From assembly GCA_031177985.1 (NCBI GenBank), contig JAPSJW010000001.1, positions 744,001 through 808,000 on the forward strand: a DNA stretch of 64,000 nucleotides, written 5' to 3'. Of this stretch, positions 44,387 to 52,392 are shown one piece after another; within the stretch, counting starts at the first letter, position 1; each line of letters starts with the position of its first letter. The stretch is from Microbacteriaceae bacterium (GTDB lineage: Bacteria; Actinomycetota; Actinomycetes; Actinomycetales; Microbacteriaceae). A program made the translations under genes and the position numbers. A model generated the notes under the pieces. The model was not told the DNA's origin. It saw only the letters and a list, made by a program, of their open reading frames with translations, and searched no databases.

Positions 44387-45141
44387 GGATCGCCGGCGCG
44401 AGCGCGCTCGTCACCGGCGGCGCGTCCGGGTTGGGCCTCGCGACCGTCGAACGGCTGCGCGGGGCGGGGGCCGAGGTCGTGATCCTCGACCTTCCGGACT
44501 CGGACGGCCTCGCGGTCGCCGAACGGCTCGGCGCGGTCTTCTCACCCGGGGACGTGACCGATTCCGAGGCGATCGGGGCTGCGGTGGCGCTCGCCGCGGA
44601 CAGGGCTCCCTTGAGGATCGTCGTCTCCTGCGCGGGAGTCGCCGCCGCCGAGAAGGTGCTGGGGCGGGAGGGGGTGCTGCCGCTCGATCGGTTCGTCCGC
44701 GTGCTGCAGATCAACCTCGTCGGCACCTTCAACGTGGTCCGCCTCGCGGCCGACGCGATGGCGCGCACCGAGCCGCTCGACGACGGCGGGCGCGGGGTCG
44801 TGGTGACCACCGCATCCGTCGCCGCCTTCGAGGGGCAGGTGGGACAGGCCGCGTACTCGGCGTCGAAGGGCGGTGTGCAGGCGATGACCCTGCCGCTCGC
44901 GCGGGAGTTCGCCGCCATCGGCATCAGGGTGAACTGCATCGCGCCCGGCATCATGCAGACGCCGATGATGGCCGGTCTGCCCGAGAAGGCGCAGCAGTCG
45001 CTCGCGCAGCAGGTGCCGCATCCGTCGCGACTGGGCCGGCCCGAGGAGTTCGCGGCGCTCGTGCAGCACCTCGCCGAGAACGACTACCTGAACGGCGAGA
45101 CGATCCGCCTGGATGGAGCGATCCGGATGGCGCCGCGCTGA
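44383..45141 (+). CDS. SDR-family 3-hydroxyacyl-CoA dehydrogenase-like enzyme
   Basis: This 252-aa short-chain dehydrogenase has the cofactor site VTGGASGLG, an acidic residue after the second strand (ILDLPDSDG) that favours NAD+, and the catalytic S-Y-K in [10 protein letters not shown] and YSASKGG. The sequence layout, with [25 protein letters not shown], resembles the HSD17B10-type 3-hydroxyacyl-CoA dehydrogenases. The start at ATG 44383 overlaps the thiolase stop. Confidence 0.88.
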   Translation: MRIAGASALVTGGASGLGLATVERLRGAGAEVVILDLPDSDGLAVAERLGAVFSPGDVTDSEAIGAAVALAADRAPLRIVVSCAGVAAAEKVLGREGVLPLDRFVRVLQINLVGTFNVVRLAADAMARTEPLDDGGRGVVVTTASVAAFEGQVGQAAYSASKGGVQAMTLPLAREFAAIGIRVNCIAPGIMQTPMMAGLPEKAQQSLAQQVPHPSRLGRPEEFAALVQHLAENDYLNGETIRLDGAIRMAPR

Positions 45142-45191
45142 GTCAGCGGCTCGGCTCGCTTCCGGTGGGGTGTCAGGAGGCCCGGAGCGTT

Positions 45192-45959
45192 CTACAGGAG
45201 ACTGCCGCCCGACACCTCGATCCGTTCGGCGGTCATCCAGCGCAGGTCGCTCGATGCGAGGGCCGCGATGGCATCGGCGATCTCCTCGGGCTCGCCGACG
45301 CGGCCGAGCGCGGTGTGGGCAGCCAGGCTGCTGCGCAGCTCCGGGTCGTCGCGCATGGCGCCGCCGTTGAAGTCGGTGGCGGTCGGGCCGGGCGCGATGC
45401 TGTTGATACGGATCCCGCGGGGCCCGAGCTCCACGGCGAGGCTGCGGGTGATCGCCTCGACCGCCGTCTTCGACGCCGCGTAGAGCGAGGTCCCCGGGCT
45501 GACGTGACGGGTGAGCGACGTGGACACGTTGATGATGCGACCGCCGTCGGCGAGGTGGGGTGCCAGTGCCTGGATGACGAAGAACGTGCCGCGCACGTTC
45601 GTGCCCATCACGGCGTCGAAGTCGTCGACGGTGGCGTCTTCGAGCCGACCGAACAGCCCGATCCCGGCATTGTTCACCAGCACGTCGATGCCGGAGCGCC
45701 CCCACCGCTCGCCGATGTCCCCCAGCAGCGAGGCAGCGAAGTCGTGGAAGGAGGCGACATCCGCCAGGTCGAGCCTCGCGGCGATGGCATCGCCGCCTGC
45801 AGCGCGGATCTGCTCGACAGCGTGGGATGCCTCCTCCGCGTCGCCCCGGTAGGTGAGGACCACGGCGAAGCCGCGCTGGGCGAGGGCGCGGGCAGCCGCT
45901 CGGCCCAGGCCCCGGTTGGCTCCGGTGACGACGGCGATGCGAGGGGTGCTCCCGGTCAT
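45192..45959 (-). CDS. SDR-family oxidoreductase
   Basis: This 255-aa short-chain dehydrogenase has the glycine motif TGANRGLG and the basic residue after strand 2 (LTYRGD) that suggests NADPH. NNAGIGLFG and catalytic NVSTSLTRHVSPGTSLYAASKTA are clear. It starts at ATG 45959 after AAGGAGA. The four-base overlap with the upstream deazaflavin-type gene and the shared operator show that the pair is co-regulated by the divergent TetR protein. The substrate is unknown. Confidence 0.9.
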   Translation of the reverse strand: MTGSTPRIAVVTGANRGLGRAAARALAQRGFAVVLTYRGDAEEASHAVEQIRAAGGDAIAARLDLADVASFHDFAASLLGDIGERWGRSGIDVLVNNAGIGLFGRLEDATVDDFDAVMGTNVRGTFFVIQALAPHLADGGRIINVSTSLTRHVSPGTSLYAASKTAVEAITRSLAVELGPRGIRINSIAPGPTATDFNGGAMRDDPELRSSLAAHTALGRVGEPEEIADAIAALASSDLRWMTAERIEVSGGSLL

Positions 45960-46381
45960 TCGGGATCTCCTTCCGGGAAGCTCACGCGGACGAGGGGACT
46001 CCCGTGCATCCATTCATCGAGCGGTTCGACCGGCTGCTGAATGCCTGCCGGGTTCCACGGCTGGTTGAGGTCGGCGATGATCGAGGAGAACACGGCCTTT
46101 CGCTCAGCGCGATCGAGGACGGGCGTGCCCACCGCCCGCAGATCCGCCCGCACCCCGTTCTTGAGATGGAACACGAAGTCGGGGTTCGCCACGATGTTCG
46201 CGTACCAGCCGCGGCGCGCCGGCGATGTCGAGAGATAGATGCGCCCGTCGACCCGGTAGAACCACACCTCGATGCGCCGCGGCTCGCCGGTGCGCGCGCC
46301 AGTGGTGGTGATGTCGATCGTGCGGTCCCGAGTGCGGGACGCCGGGGTGATGGCCAAGGCCCGTTCGATTGCCGGTTGCAT
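45956..46381 (-). CDS. Nitroreductase/deazaflavin (F420)-dependent oxidoreductase family protein
   Basis: This 141-aa protein is of the split-barrel type related to mycobacterial Ddn: TIDITTTGARTGEPRRIEVWFYRVDGRIYLSTSPA, then WYANIVANPDFVFHLK. In actinobacteria this family uses F420 to reduce quinones or nitro compounds; the cofactor here is inferred. It is first in a two-gene operon with an SDR enzyme, and a TetR operator lies 9 bp before its start. Confidence 0.85.
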   Translation of the reverse strand: MQPAIERALAITPASRTRDRTIDITTTGARTGEPRRIEVWFYRVDGRIYLSTSPARRGWYANIVANPDFVFHLKNGVRADLRAVGTPVLDRAERKAVFSSIIADLNQPWNPAGIQQPVEPLDEWMHGSPLVRVSFPEGDPE

Positions 46382-46389
46382 CGCACTCC

Positions 46390-46411
46390 TAAGTAAGTAT
46401 CTATTTACTTA
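46390..46411. promoter_or_regulatory. TetR-type operator between divergent genes
   Basis: A near-perfect 22-bp palindrome has arms TAAGTAA and TTACTTA and a centre TATCTA region; 18 of 22 positions are symmetric. It sits between the deazaflavin-type gene and the tetR gene and resembles operators of TetR regulators that control small oxidoreductase operons. Confidence 0.75.
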
Positions 46412-46464
46412 TAGGCTGGCACGAGATGACCTCCGCGTCAAACGACGGACACCGAAGGAACGGA

Positions 46465-47013
46465 GTGCGGATGGGGCAGCGAGACGCGGAGGCGACTCGG
46501 GCGCGCATCCTCTCGGCCGCGCTGACGGAGTTCGCAGCGCACGGCTACTCAGGCGGCAGGATCGACCGCATCGCGAGAGATGCCGCGAGCAATGTGCGCA
46601 TGATCTACGCCTATTTCGGCAACAAGAGCGGCCTCTTCGACGCGGCGCTCTCCGACGCGATCGTGCGGATGGCGGAAGAGGTGCCGCCCGAGCCGTCCGA
46701 TCTGCCGGCCTGGGTCGGCGAGCTGTTCGACTTCCATGAGCGTCGGCCCGAGGTGCTGCGCATCTGCCTCTGGGCTCAGCTCGAACGGCCGGATGCGGCC
46801 TCCGAGCCGCTCGGGACGTATCTCGCGAAAGTGGAATCGGTGCAGCAGCAGGCGTCGCCGGCGATCGGCGCAGTCGATCTCCTCGTCATCATCTACGCCG
46901 TCGCCCAGGCGTGGCATGTCGCGCCGGTCGGCCTGCTGGCTGCCGACACGCATGCGAGCAGCACAACGAGGCGGGCGGCCGCGGTCGAGGCGGTCACGCG
47001 CATTCTCGCCTGA
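46465..47013 (+). CDS. TetR-family transcriptional regulator
   Basis: This protein of about 182 aa has the N-terminal HTH of the family: DAEATRARILSAALTEFAAHGYSGGRIDRIARDA, then IYAYFGNKSGLFDAAL. I prefer GTG 46465 (AAGGAACGGA before it) over ATG 46426, which has no binding site. A 22-bp palindrome lies upstream, so it should repress itself and the divergent oxidoreductase pair. The C-terminal ligand domain gives no hint of the inducer. Confidence 0.88.
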   Translation: MRMGQRDAEATRARILSAALTEFAAHGYSGGRIDRIARDAASNVRMIYAYFGNKSGLFDAALSDAIVRMAEEVPPEPSDLPAWVGELFDFHERRPEVLRICLWAQLERPDAASEPLGTYLAKVESVQQQASPAIGAVDLLVIIYAVAQAWHVAPVGLLAADTHASSTTRRAAAVEAVTRILA

Positions 47014-47025
47014 CCTCTTGTTCGG

Positions 47026-47808
47026 TCAGCGGTCGGGTCGCGATACGACGAGGCGCAGCGATCCGTCGAAGGTGGGAGCGGAGCGCAGATGGCTGTGCTG
47101 CGCGTCCCACTTCCCCGACCGCAGGTCGGCTCCAAGGGCCGCCTCGAAGCGCTCGGCAACCGCCGGGTCGACGAAACTCCATGCTGAGTTCGCCCGGCGC
47201 GCGCCCGGGTCGAGGAATGCCTCCGGTCGACCGTAGTAGGCCTCTCCGAATCCATCCGTGCAGTCGATCGGAATCGGGATCGAGGACACTTGCACGTCGC
47301 CCCCGAGCCCGGCGGCGATCGCGTCGATGCTGGGGTATCTGCTGGCTTCGGTCGCGATGACCTCCGGCGCATACTCCGCAAGCCAGAACCGGTCGAGGGC
47401 GGCAGGATCGCACGTGAGGATCACGACGGGGCCTGTCGTGACACGTCTCAACTCGCGAAGCCCTGCGTGCAGATCGCTCCACTGATGGACGGTGAAGGAG
47501 GCGAGGCCGGCTTCGAACCTGCCATCCGCGAAGGGGAGGGCCTCGGCGGTCGCGTCGATCGCAGCGGGCAGGGTCGCGGGGCGCTGCGCACGCATCGATG
47601 CGCTGGGTTCGATCGCGGTCACGTCTCGGTCGACCGGTTCGTACGAGCCGGCGCCGGCTCCCACATTGATGATCGTTGCGGCGTCGCCGAAGGCGTCCTC
47701 GATGGCCGCCAGGATCCGGGGATCCGGGCGGCGGTAGTCGGCATAGCCGGCGCCGATCGTGCCGTAATCAGCGTCTCCGGCGCTGCCGTCGGCCTTCCGG
47801 TCGGTCAT
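47026..47808 (-). CDS. Class I SAM-dependent methyltransferase
   Basis: This 260-aa protein carries the SAM-binding motif IINVGAGAGSYEP, the acidic residue in VTAIEPSASM, and the motif 3 region ALPFADGRFEAGLASFTVHQW. It belongs to the Methyltransf_11-type group with no assigned substrate. I start at ATG 47808, preceded by AGGGAGGG. It is convergent with the TetR gene, 12 bp apart. Confidence 0.87.
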   Translation of the reverse strand: MTDRKADGSAGDADYGTIGAGYADYRRPDPRILAAIEDAFGDAATIINVGAGAGSYEPVDRDVTAIEPSASMRAQRPATLPAAIDATAEALPFADGRFEAGLASFTVHQWSDLHAGLRELRRVTTGPVVILTCDPAALDRFWLAEYAPEVIATEASRYPSIDAIAAGLGGDVQVSSIPIPIDCTDGFGEAYYGRPEAFLDPGARRANSAWSFVDPAVAERFEAALGADLRSGKWDAQHSHLRSAPTFDGSLRLVVSRPDR

Positions 47809-47934
47809 ATGCCCTCCCTGCTCGGCGCCCGTCTTCAGCACAGGGTCGTCATTCGTGCGGTGCTGCCGGATCGCGCCGACGGGCGGTCATCCGCGGCTCG
47901 ATCCTAGCTTCCCTCAGTAGTGCGGCGGGTTCGC

Positions 47935-49005
47935 TCACGGTGTCGCGGGGGACGTCGTGGTCGGTGCCGCCTGAGGCGGAGCCGCGGTGCTCGACCGCAC
48001 CACCAGGCGGGTGGGCACGATCGTCGTGCCCGGCGCGCGCTGCTTCGTCTCGATCTCATGCAGGAGCTTCTCGATGCAGAGCCGACCGACCTCGGAGAAG
48101 TCCTGGTGGATGGTCGTCAGCGGCGGCCAGAAGGAGCTCGCCTCCTCCATGTCGTCGAATCCGACGACGCTGATCTCGCCGGGCACGTCGCGACCGAGCT
48201 CGTGCAGCGCGCGCATCGCGCCGAGAGCCATCTGATCGTTGGCGGCGAAGATCGCGGTCACGTCGTCGCGCCGCGCGAGCTCGAGCCCCAGCCGGTGGCC
48301 GGCCTCGGTCGACCAGTCCCCATGCAGAGGCTCGGGTGCTTCGATGCCCGCCTCGCGCAGGGTCGCGCGCCAGGAGTCCAGGCGCCGCATGGCGGAGAAC
48401 GACTCGTCGGGGCCCGCGATGTGCCAGACGTTCCGGTGCCCGAGGTCGAGAAGGTGCTGCGTCGCCTGTCGCGCTCCGTCGGCCTGGTCGGCGTCGACGA
48501 CGGTGAACTGCGCTCCCGCGTTGGAGTCGATGACCACCACGGGCAGCCCGTCCGGCAGCACGAAGTCGGCGTGGTCGAGCAGGTGCGCCTCGAAGATGAT
48601 GACCACGCCATCGACCGCCTGCTCGCTGAGCCGCTGGTACGCCCCCGACACCGTGCGGACCGTCGGGTCGGGCAGAGGGATGAGGGTCACCGAGTAGTCG
48701 GCGTGCGCCGCCGCGGTGGCGATCGCGTCGAGGGTGCGCATGTTGCCGAAGGTCGAGAGCGTGAAGGTGATGACGCCGAGCGAGCGGAACCGCCCGGTGC
48801 GCAGCGCCCTCGCCGCGCGGTTCGGCTGATAGCCGACCGAGCGCATCGCCTCGAGCACGCGGTCTCGCGTCGCCGCGTCGACGTTGGTCCTGCCGTTCGA
48901 CACGCGGGACACGGTCTGCGAGGACACGCCCGCGAGCGCCGCCACGTCGGCCATGGAGGGACCGCGCCGGGTCTCAGGCCTCGGCCGGGCTCGTCCTTCG
49001 CTCAC
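47935..49005 (-). CDS. LacI-family regulator of the adjacent sugar importer
   Basis: This 356-aa protein has the LacI helix-turn-helix (MADVAALAGVSSQTVSRVSNGRTNVD) and a sugar-binding core (LGVITFTLSTFGNMRTLDAI through ISVVGFDDMEEASSFWPPLTTI). I place the start at GTG 49005, six bases after GGAGAG; the open frame begins at TTG 49047. Its start faces the importer operon, and an 18-bp palindrome lies 17 bp before the first permease gene. The identical palindrome occurs at the GH30 gene. It probably represses both until galactan- or arabinogalactan-derived sugars are present (inference). Confidence 0.9.
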   Translation of the reverse strand: MSEGRARPRPETRRGPSMADVAALAGVSSQTVSRVSNGRTNVDAATRDRVLEAMRSVGYQPNRAARALRTGRFRSLGVITFTLSTFGNMRTLDAIATAAAHADYSVTLIPLPDPTVRTVSGAYQRLSEQAVDGVVIIFEAHLLDHADFVLPDGLPVVVIDSNAGAQFTVVDADQADGARQATQHLLDLGHRNVWHIAGPDESFSAMRRLDSWRATLREAGIEAPEPLHGDWSTEAGHRLGLELARRDDVTAIFAANDQMALGAMRALHELGRDVPGEISVVGFDDMEEASSFWPPLTTIHQDFSEVGRLCIEKLLHEIETKQRAPGTTIVPTRLVVRSSTAAPPQAAPTTTSPATP

Positions 49006-49050
49006 GTCCACCTCTCCGCGCACCAGTGCGTCGGTCGCGCTGGGCAAGAC

Positions 49051-49078
49051 TTGCGCGATCTGCCAGACATGCTAGCCT
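49051..49078 (+). promoter_or_regulatory. Promoter of the sugar importer operon
   Basis: TTGCGC (49051-49056) and TAGCCT (49073-49078) are 16 bp apart. The predicted start of transcription falls just before or at the palindrome at 49091, so repressor binding would block initiation or elongation. Confidence 0.5.
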
Positions 49079-49090
49079 CCACGACAGCAA

Positions 49091-49108
49091 CATGTTTACG
49101 TGAACATG
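49091..49108. promoter_or_regulatory. LacI-type operator, importer copy
   Basis: CATGTTTACGTGAACATG is an 18-bp inverted repeat with central ACGT, symmetric at 16 of 18 positions. An identical 18-mer occurs at 57848-57865 in front of the GH30 gene. Confidence 0.8.
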
Positions 49109-49125
49109 CTCTCGACAGGAAAACC

Positions 49126-50031
49126 ATGACAGCGACGTCACTCACCGGACGCACAGCCAAACAGCGCGGGCGCTGGATCGGCTGGGCGTTCGTGGGCCCC
49201 TTCATGATCGTCTTCGCGCTGGTGCTCGTGGCCCCCGTGTTCTACGCGATCTACCTCAGCCTCTTCCGCGAGCAGCTCGTCGGCGGCAACGCCTTCGTCG
49301 GCCTCGACAACTACGTGCGGGCTCTCGGCGACGCGAAGTTCTGGGAGTCGTTCCTGCGGGTGGCCGTCTTCCTCGTCGTGCAGGTGCCGATCATGCTCTG
49401 CATCGCCCTCTTCGCGGCTCTCGCCCTCGACAGCGCACGGCTGCACGGCTCGCGCTTCCTGCGCATCTCGGTGTTCCTGCCTTACGCCGTTCCGGCGGTC
49501 GTGGCGACCCTGATGTGGGGCTTCATCTACGGTGAGCGGTTCGGCCTGGTCGGCAACCTGAACTCGCTCCCGGGTGTCGACCTGCCCATCCCGCTCTCGA
49601 GCGAGTTCGTGCTCGCCGCCATCGGCAACATCGTCACCTGGGAGTTCGTCGGCTACAACATGCTGATCTTCTTCGCGGCGCTGCGGGTCATCCCGACCGA
49701 GCTCTACGAGGCGGCCGAGCTCGATGGGGCGGGCCAGTACCGGGTGGTCTGGAGCATCAAGCTGCCCGCGATCCGGGGGGCGCTCGTGATCGCGGCGATC
49801 TTCTCGGTGATCGGCAGCTTCCAGCTCTTCAACGAGCCGAACATCCTCAAGACGCTGGCGCCGAACGCCATCACGACGTTCTTCACGCCCAACATGTACG
49901 CCTACAACCTCTCGTTCGCCGGGCAGCAGTTCAACTACTCCGCCGCGGTCGCCATCATCATGGGCGTCGCGACGATGATCGTCGCCTACATCGTGCAGCT
50001 GGGCGGCTCGCGCAAGGAGGCGGCACGATGA
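49126..50031 (+). CDS. ABC sugar transporter permease 1 (CUT1, MalF-like)
   Basis: This 301-aa membrane protein has six predicted helices and the ATPase-contact loop with EAAELDGAGQYRVVWSIKLP, the EAA motif. It belongs to the carbohydrate uptake class 1. It starts at ATG 49126 (GACAGGAAAACC before it). The next permease overlaps by 4 bp. No ATP-binding gene is in the operon; CUT1 systems in actinobacteria commonly share an MsmK-type ATPase encoded elsewhere. Confidence 0.93.
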   Translation: MTATSLTGRTAKQRGRWIGWAFVGPFMIVFALVLVAPVFYAIYLSLFREQLVGGNAFVGLDNYVRALGDAKFWESFLRVAVFLVVQVPIMLCIALFAALALDSARLHGSRFLRISVFLPYAVPAVVATLMWGFIYGERFGLVGNLNSLPGVDLPIPLSSEFVLAAIGNIVTWEFVGYNMLIFFAALRVIPTELYEAAELDGAGQYRVVWSIKLPAIRGALVIAAIFSVIGSFQLFNEPNILKTLAPNAITTFFTPNMYAYNLSFAGQQFNYSAAVAIIMGVATMIVAYIVQLGGSRKEAAR

Positions 50032-50909
50032 GCGCACTGCGATTCGCGAAGACCACGAGCGGCCTCCGCCCGCGGCGCTCCATCCTGCTCACGGTCATCA
50101 TGGGGCTGCTCGCGATCTACGCCCTGCTGCCGCTGTTCTGGCTGTTCGTGAACTCCACGAAGACCCAGGCCGCGTTGTTCTCCACCTTCGGGCTCTGGTT
50201 CGGCGGCGAGTTCGCGCTCTTCGACAACATCGTGCAGACGCTGACCTACGACGACGGCGAGTTCGTGCGCTGGCTCGGCAACACCCTGCTCTACGTCGTC
50301 GTCGGCGCCGGCGGCGCGACCGCACTCGCGACCCTCGCGGGCTACGGGCTGGCCAAGTTCGACTTCCCCGGGCGGCGCGCGGTCTTCGCGGTCGTGCTCG
50401 GCGCCGTCGCGGTGCCGGGCACAGCGCTCGCCGTGCCGACCTTCCTCATGTTCAGTCAGCTCGGCCTGACCAACACCCCGTGGGCGATCATCCTGCCCTC
50501 GCTCATCAGCCCCTTCGGGCTGTACCTGATCTGGGTCTACGCGGTCGACTCGGTGCCGACCGAGCTGCTCGAGGCGGCCCGAATCGATGGGGCAGGGGAG
50601 TTCCGCACCTTCTTCACGATCTCGTCCCGACTGCTCGCACCGGGCTTCGTCACGGTGCTGCTGTTCGCCATCGTCGCGACCTGGAACAACTACTTCTTGC
50701 CCCTCATCATGCTGAGCGACCCCGCCTGGTATCCGCTCACGGTGGGGCTCAACCAGTGGAACGCGCAGGCCACGGGAGTGGGAGCGCAGCCCATCTACAA
50801 CCTGGTGATCACGGGCTCCCTGCTCACGATCATCCCCATCGTCGTCGCCTTCCTGTTCCTGCAGCGGTACTGGCAGTCGGGACTGAGCGCCGGAAGCGTC
50901 AAGCAGTGA
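50028..50909 (+). CDS. ABC sugar transporter permease 2 (CUT1, MalG-like)
   Basis: This 293-aa partner permease has six helices and the EAA loop VPTELLEAARIDGAGEFRTFFTISS. It starts ATGA-overlapped with the previous gene, so the two are translated together. Its C-terminal YWQSGLSAGSVKQ is a common ending in this family. Confidence 0.93.
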   Translation: MSALRFAKTTSGLRPRRSILLTVIMGLLAIYALLPLFWLFVNSTKTQAALFSTFGLWFGGEFALFDNIVQTLTYDDGEFVRWLGNTLLYVVVGAGGATALATLAGYGLAKFDFPGRRAVFAVVLGAVAVPGTALAVPTFLMFSQLGLTNTPWAIILPSLISPFGLYLIWVYAVDSVPTELLEAARIDGAGEFRTFFTISSRLLAPGFVTVLLFAIVATWNNYFLPLIMLSDPAWYPLTVGLNQWNAQATGVGAQPIYNLVITGSLLTIIPIVVAFLFLQRYWQSGLSAGSVKQ

Positions 50910-50983
50910 GCCGCTCTGCTGACGGAACCCACGGCATCCGGGAAGCACGGATGCGCATCGCACGAAGAAGTGAGAGGAATCAC

Positions 50984-52324
50984 ATGAACAGCACCCCCAG
51001 GCGCCGCATCCTCGGCGCCGTCGCCGGCCTCGCCCTGGCCGGTCTCGCGCTGGCCGGCTGCTCCGCGCCGTCGGGCGGCACCGGCGGAGGCACCGGAAGC
51101 GCCGACGACCTCGACGCGGCCCTCGAGGAGGGCGGCGAGCTCACCTACTGGAGCTGGACCCCGTCTGCCGAGGCTCAGGTCGCCGCGTTCGAGGAGGCCT
51201 ACCCGAACGTCGACGTCGAGCTCGTCAACGCCGGCACCAACACCGAGGAGTACACCAAGCTGCAGAACGCCATCAAGGCGGGCTCCGGCGCTCCGGATGT
51301 CGTGCAGATCGAGTACTACGCCCTCCCGCAGTTCGCGCTGTCCGACTCGCTCGTCGACCTCAGCCAGTACGGCTTCGGCGAGCTCGAGGACCAGTACAGC
51401 CCCGGCACCTGGGGGAGTGTGACCGTCGGCGACGCCATCTACGGCCTGCCGCAGGACTCCGGCCCGATGGCTCTCTTCTACAACAAGACGGTGTTCGACG
51501 AGTTCGGCCTCGAGGTGCCCACCACCTGGGACGAGTACGTCGCCGCAGCCGAGCAGCTGCACACGGCGGACCCGACGAAGTACATCACCAACGACACCGG
51601 TGACGCAGGTTTCGCCACGAGCATGATCTGGCAGGCGGGCGGCAAGCCCTTCCAGGTCGAGGGCACCGAGGTGACCATCGACCTCGCCGACGAGGGTGTG
51701 CAGAAGTGGACCGGCGTCTGGAACCAGCTCGTCGAGAACGACCTCGTCGCGAGCGTTCCCGGCTGGACCGACGAGTGGTTCCGCGCGCTCGGCGACGGCA
51801 CGATCGCGACCCTGGTGACGGGCGCCTGGATGCCGGGCGTGCTGCAGGCCTCCGTGCCCGAGGCCTCGGGCGACTGGGCCGTCGCGCCGATCCCCACCTA
51901 CGACGGTGAGCCCGCGACCGCCGAGAACGGCGGAGGCGGCCAGTCGGTCACCTCGCAGAGCGAGAACCCGGCGCTCGCCGCCGCGTTCCTGCGCTGGCTC
52001 AACAGCGACCCCGCGAGCATCGAGATCTTCCTCGAGAGCGGCGGCTTCCCGGCGACGACCGACGACCTGAGCGACCCGGAGTTCGTGGGTGTGGAGTCGG
52101 AGTACTTCGGCGGACAGAAGATCAACGAGGTGCTGACGCAGGCCTCGGAGGAGGTCGTCGAGGGCTGGCAGTACCTGCCGTTCCAGACCTACGCGAACAG
52201 CATCTTCGGCGACACCGTCGGCCAGGCCTACGCCGACAAGCGCGACCTCGCCGAGGGGCTCGCGGAGTGGCAGGAGCAGCTCGTCGCCTACGGCAACGAG
52301 CAGGGCTTCACGGTCGCCGAGTAG
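50984..52324 (+). CDS. ABC sugar transporter substrate-binding lipoprotein
   Basis: This 446-aa protein has a lipoprotein signal (LAGLALAGCSAP, Cys 26) with a Gly/Ser linker and a two-lobed type 1 solute-binding body: GGELTYWSWTP, FEEAYPNVDVELVNAGTNTEEYTKLQNAIKAG, then PDVVQIEYYALPQ. It starts at ATG 50984 after AGAGGAAT. The downstream beta-galactosidase and the shared operator with GH30 suggest it binds galactose-containing oligosaccharides. A hairpin after it may keep its expression above that of the GH35 gene. Confidence 0.92.
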   Translation: MNSTPRRRILGAVAGLALAGLALAGCSAPSGGTGGGTGSADDLDAALEEGGELTYWSWTPSAEAQVAAFEEAYPNVDVELVNAGTNTEEYTKLQNAIKAGSGAPDVVQIEYYALPQFALSDSLVDLSQYGFGELEDQYSPGTWGSVTVGDAIYGLPQDSGPMALFYNKTVFDEFGLEVPTTWDEYVAAAEQLHTADPTKYITNDTGDAGFATSMIWQAGGKPFQVEGTEVTIDLADEGVQKWTGVWNQLVENDLVASVPGWTDEWFRALGDGTIATLVTGAWMPGVLQASVPEASGDWAVAPIPTYDGEPATAENGGGGQSVTSQSENPALAAAFLRWLNSDPASIEIFLESGGFPATTDDLSDPEFVGVESEYFGGQKINEVLTQASEEVVEGWQYLPFQTYANSIFGDTVGQAYADKRDLAEGLAEWQEQLVAYGNEQGFTVAE

Positions 52325-52342
52325 TCCGATACCACCCGGCGG

Positions 52343-52368
52343 GGTGCAGCCGATCAGTCGGCTGCACC
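52343..52368 (+). terminator. Hairpin between binding protein and GH35 gene
   Basis: A perfect 11-bp stem GGTGCAGCCGA/TCGGCTGCACC with loop TCAG follows the stop codon by 18 bp, then CGCCTTTCC. It may be a leaky terminator or an mRNA-stabilising end. Confidence 0.6.
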
Positions 52369-52392
52369 TCGCCTTTCCATGACGAGGACCCC

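Noticed and set aside
47814-47841. Upstream start of the methyltransferase gene
   Set aside because: The extension (MLKTGAEQGGH) overlaps the AGGGAGGG that serves ATG 47808.
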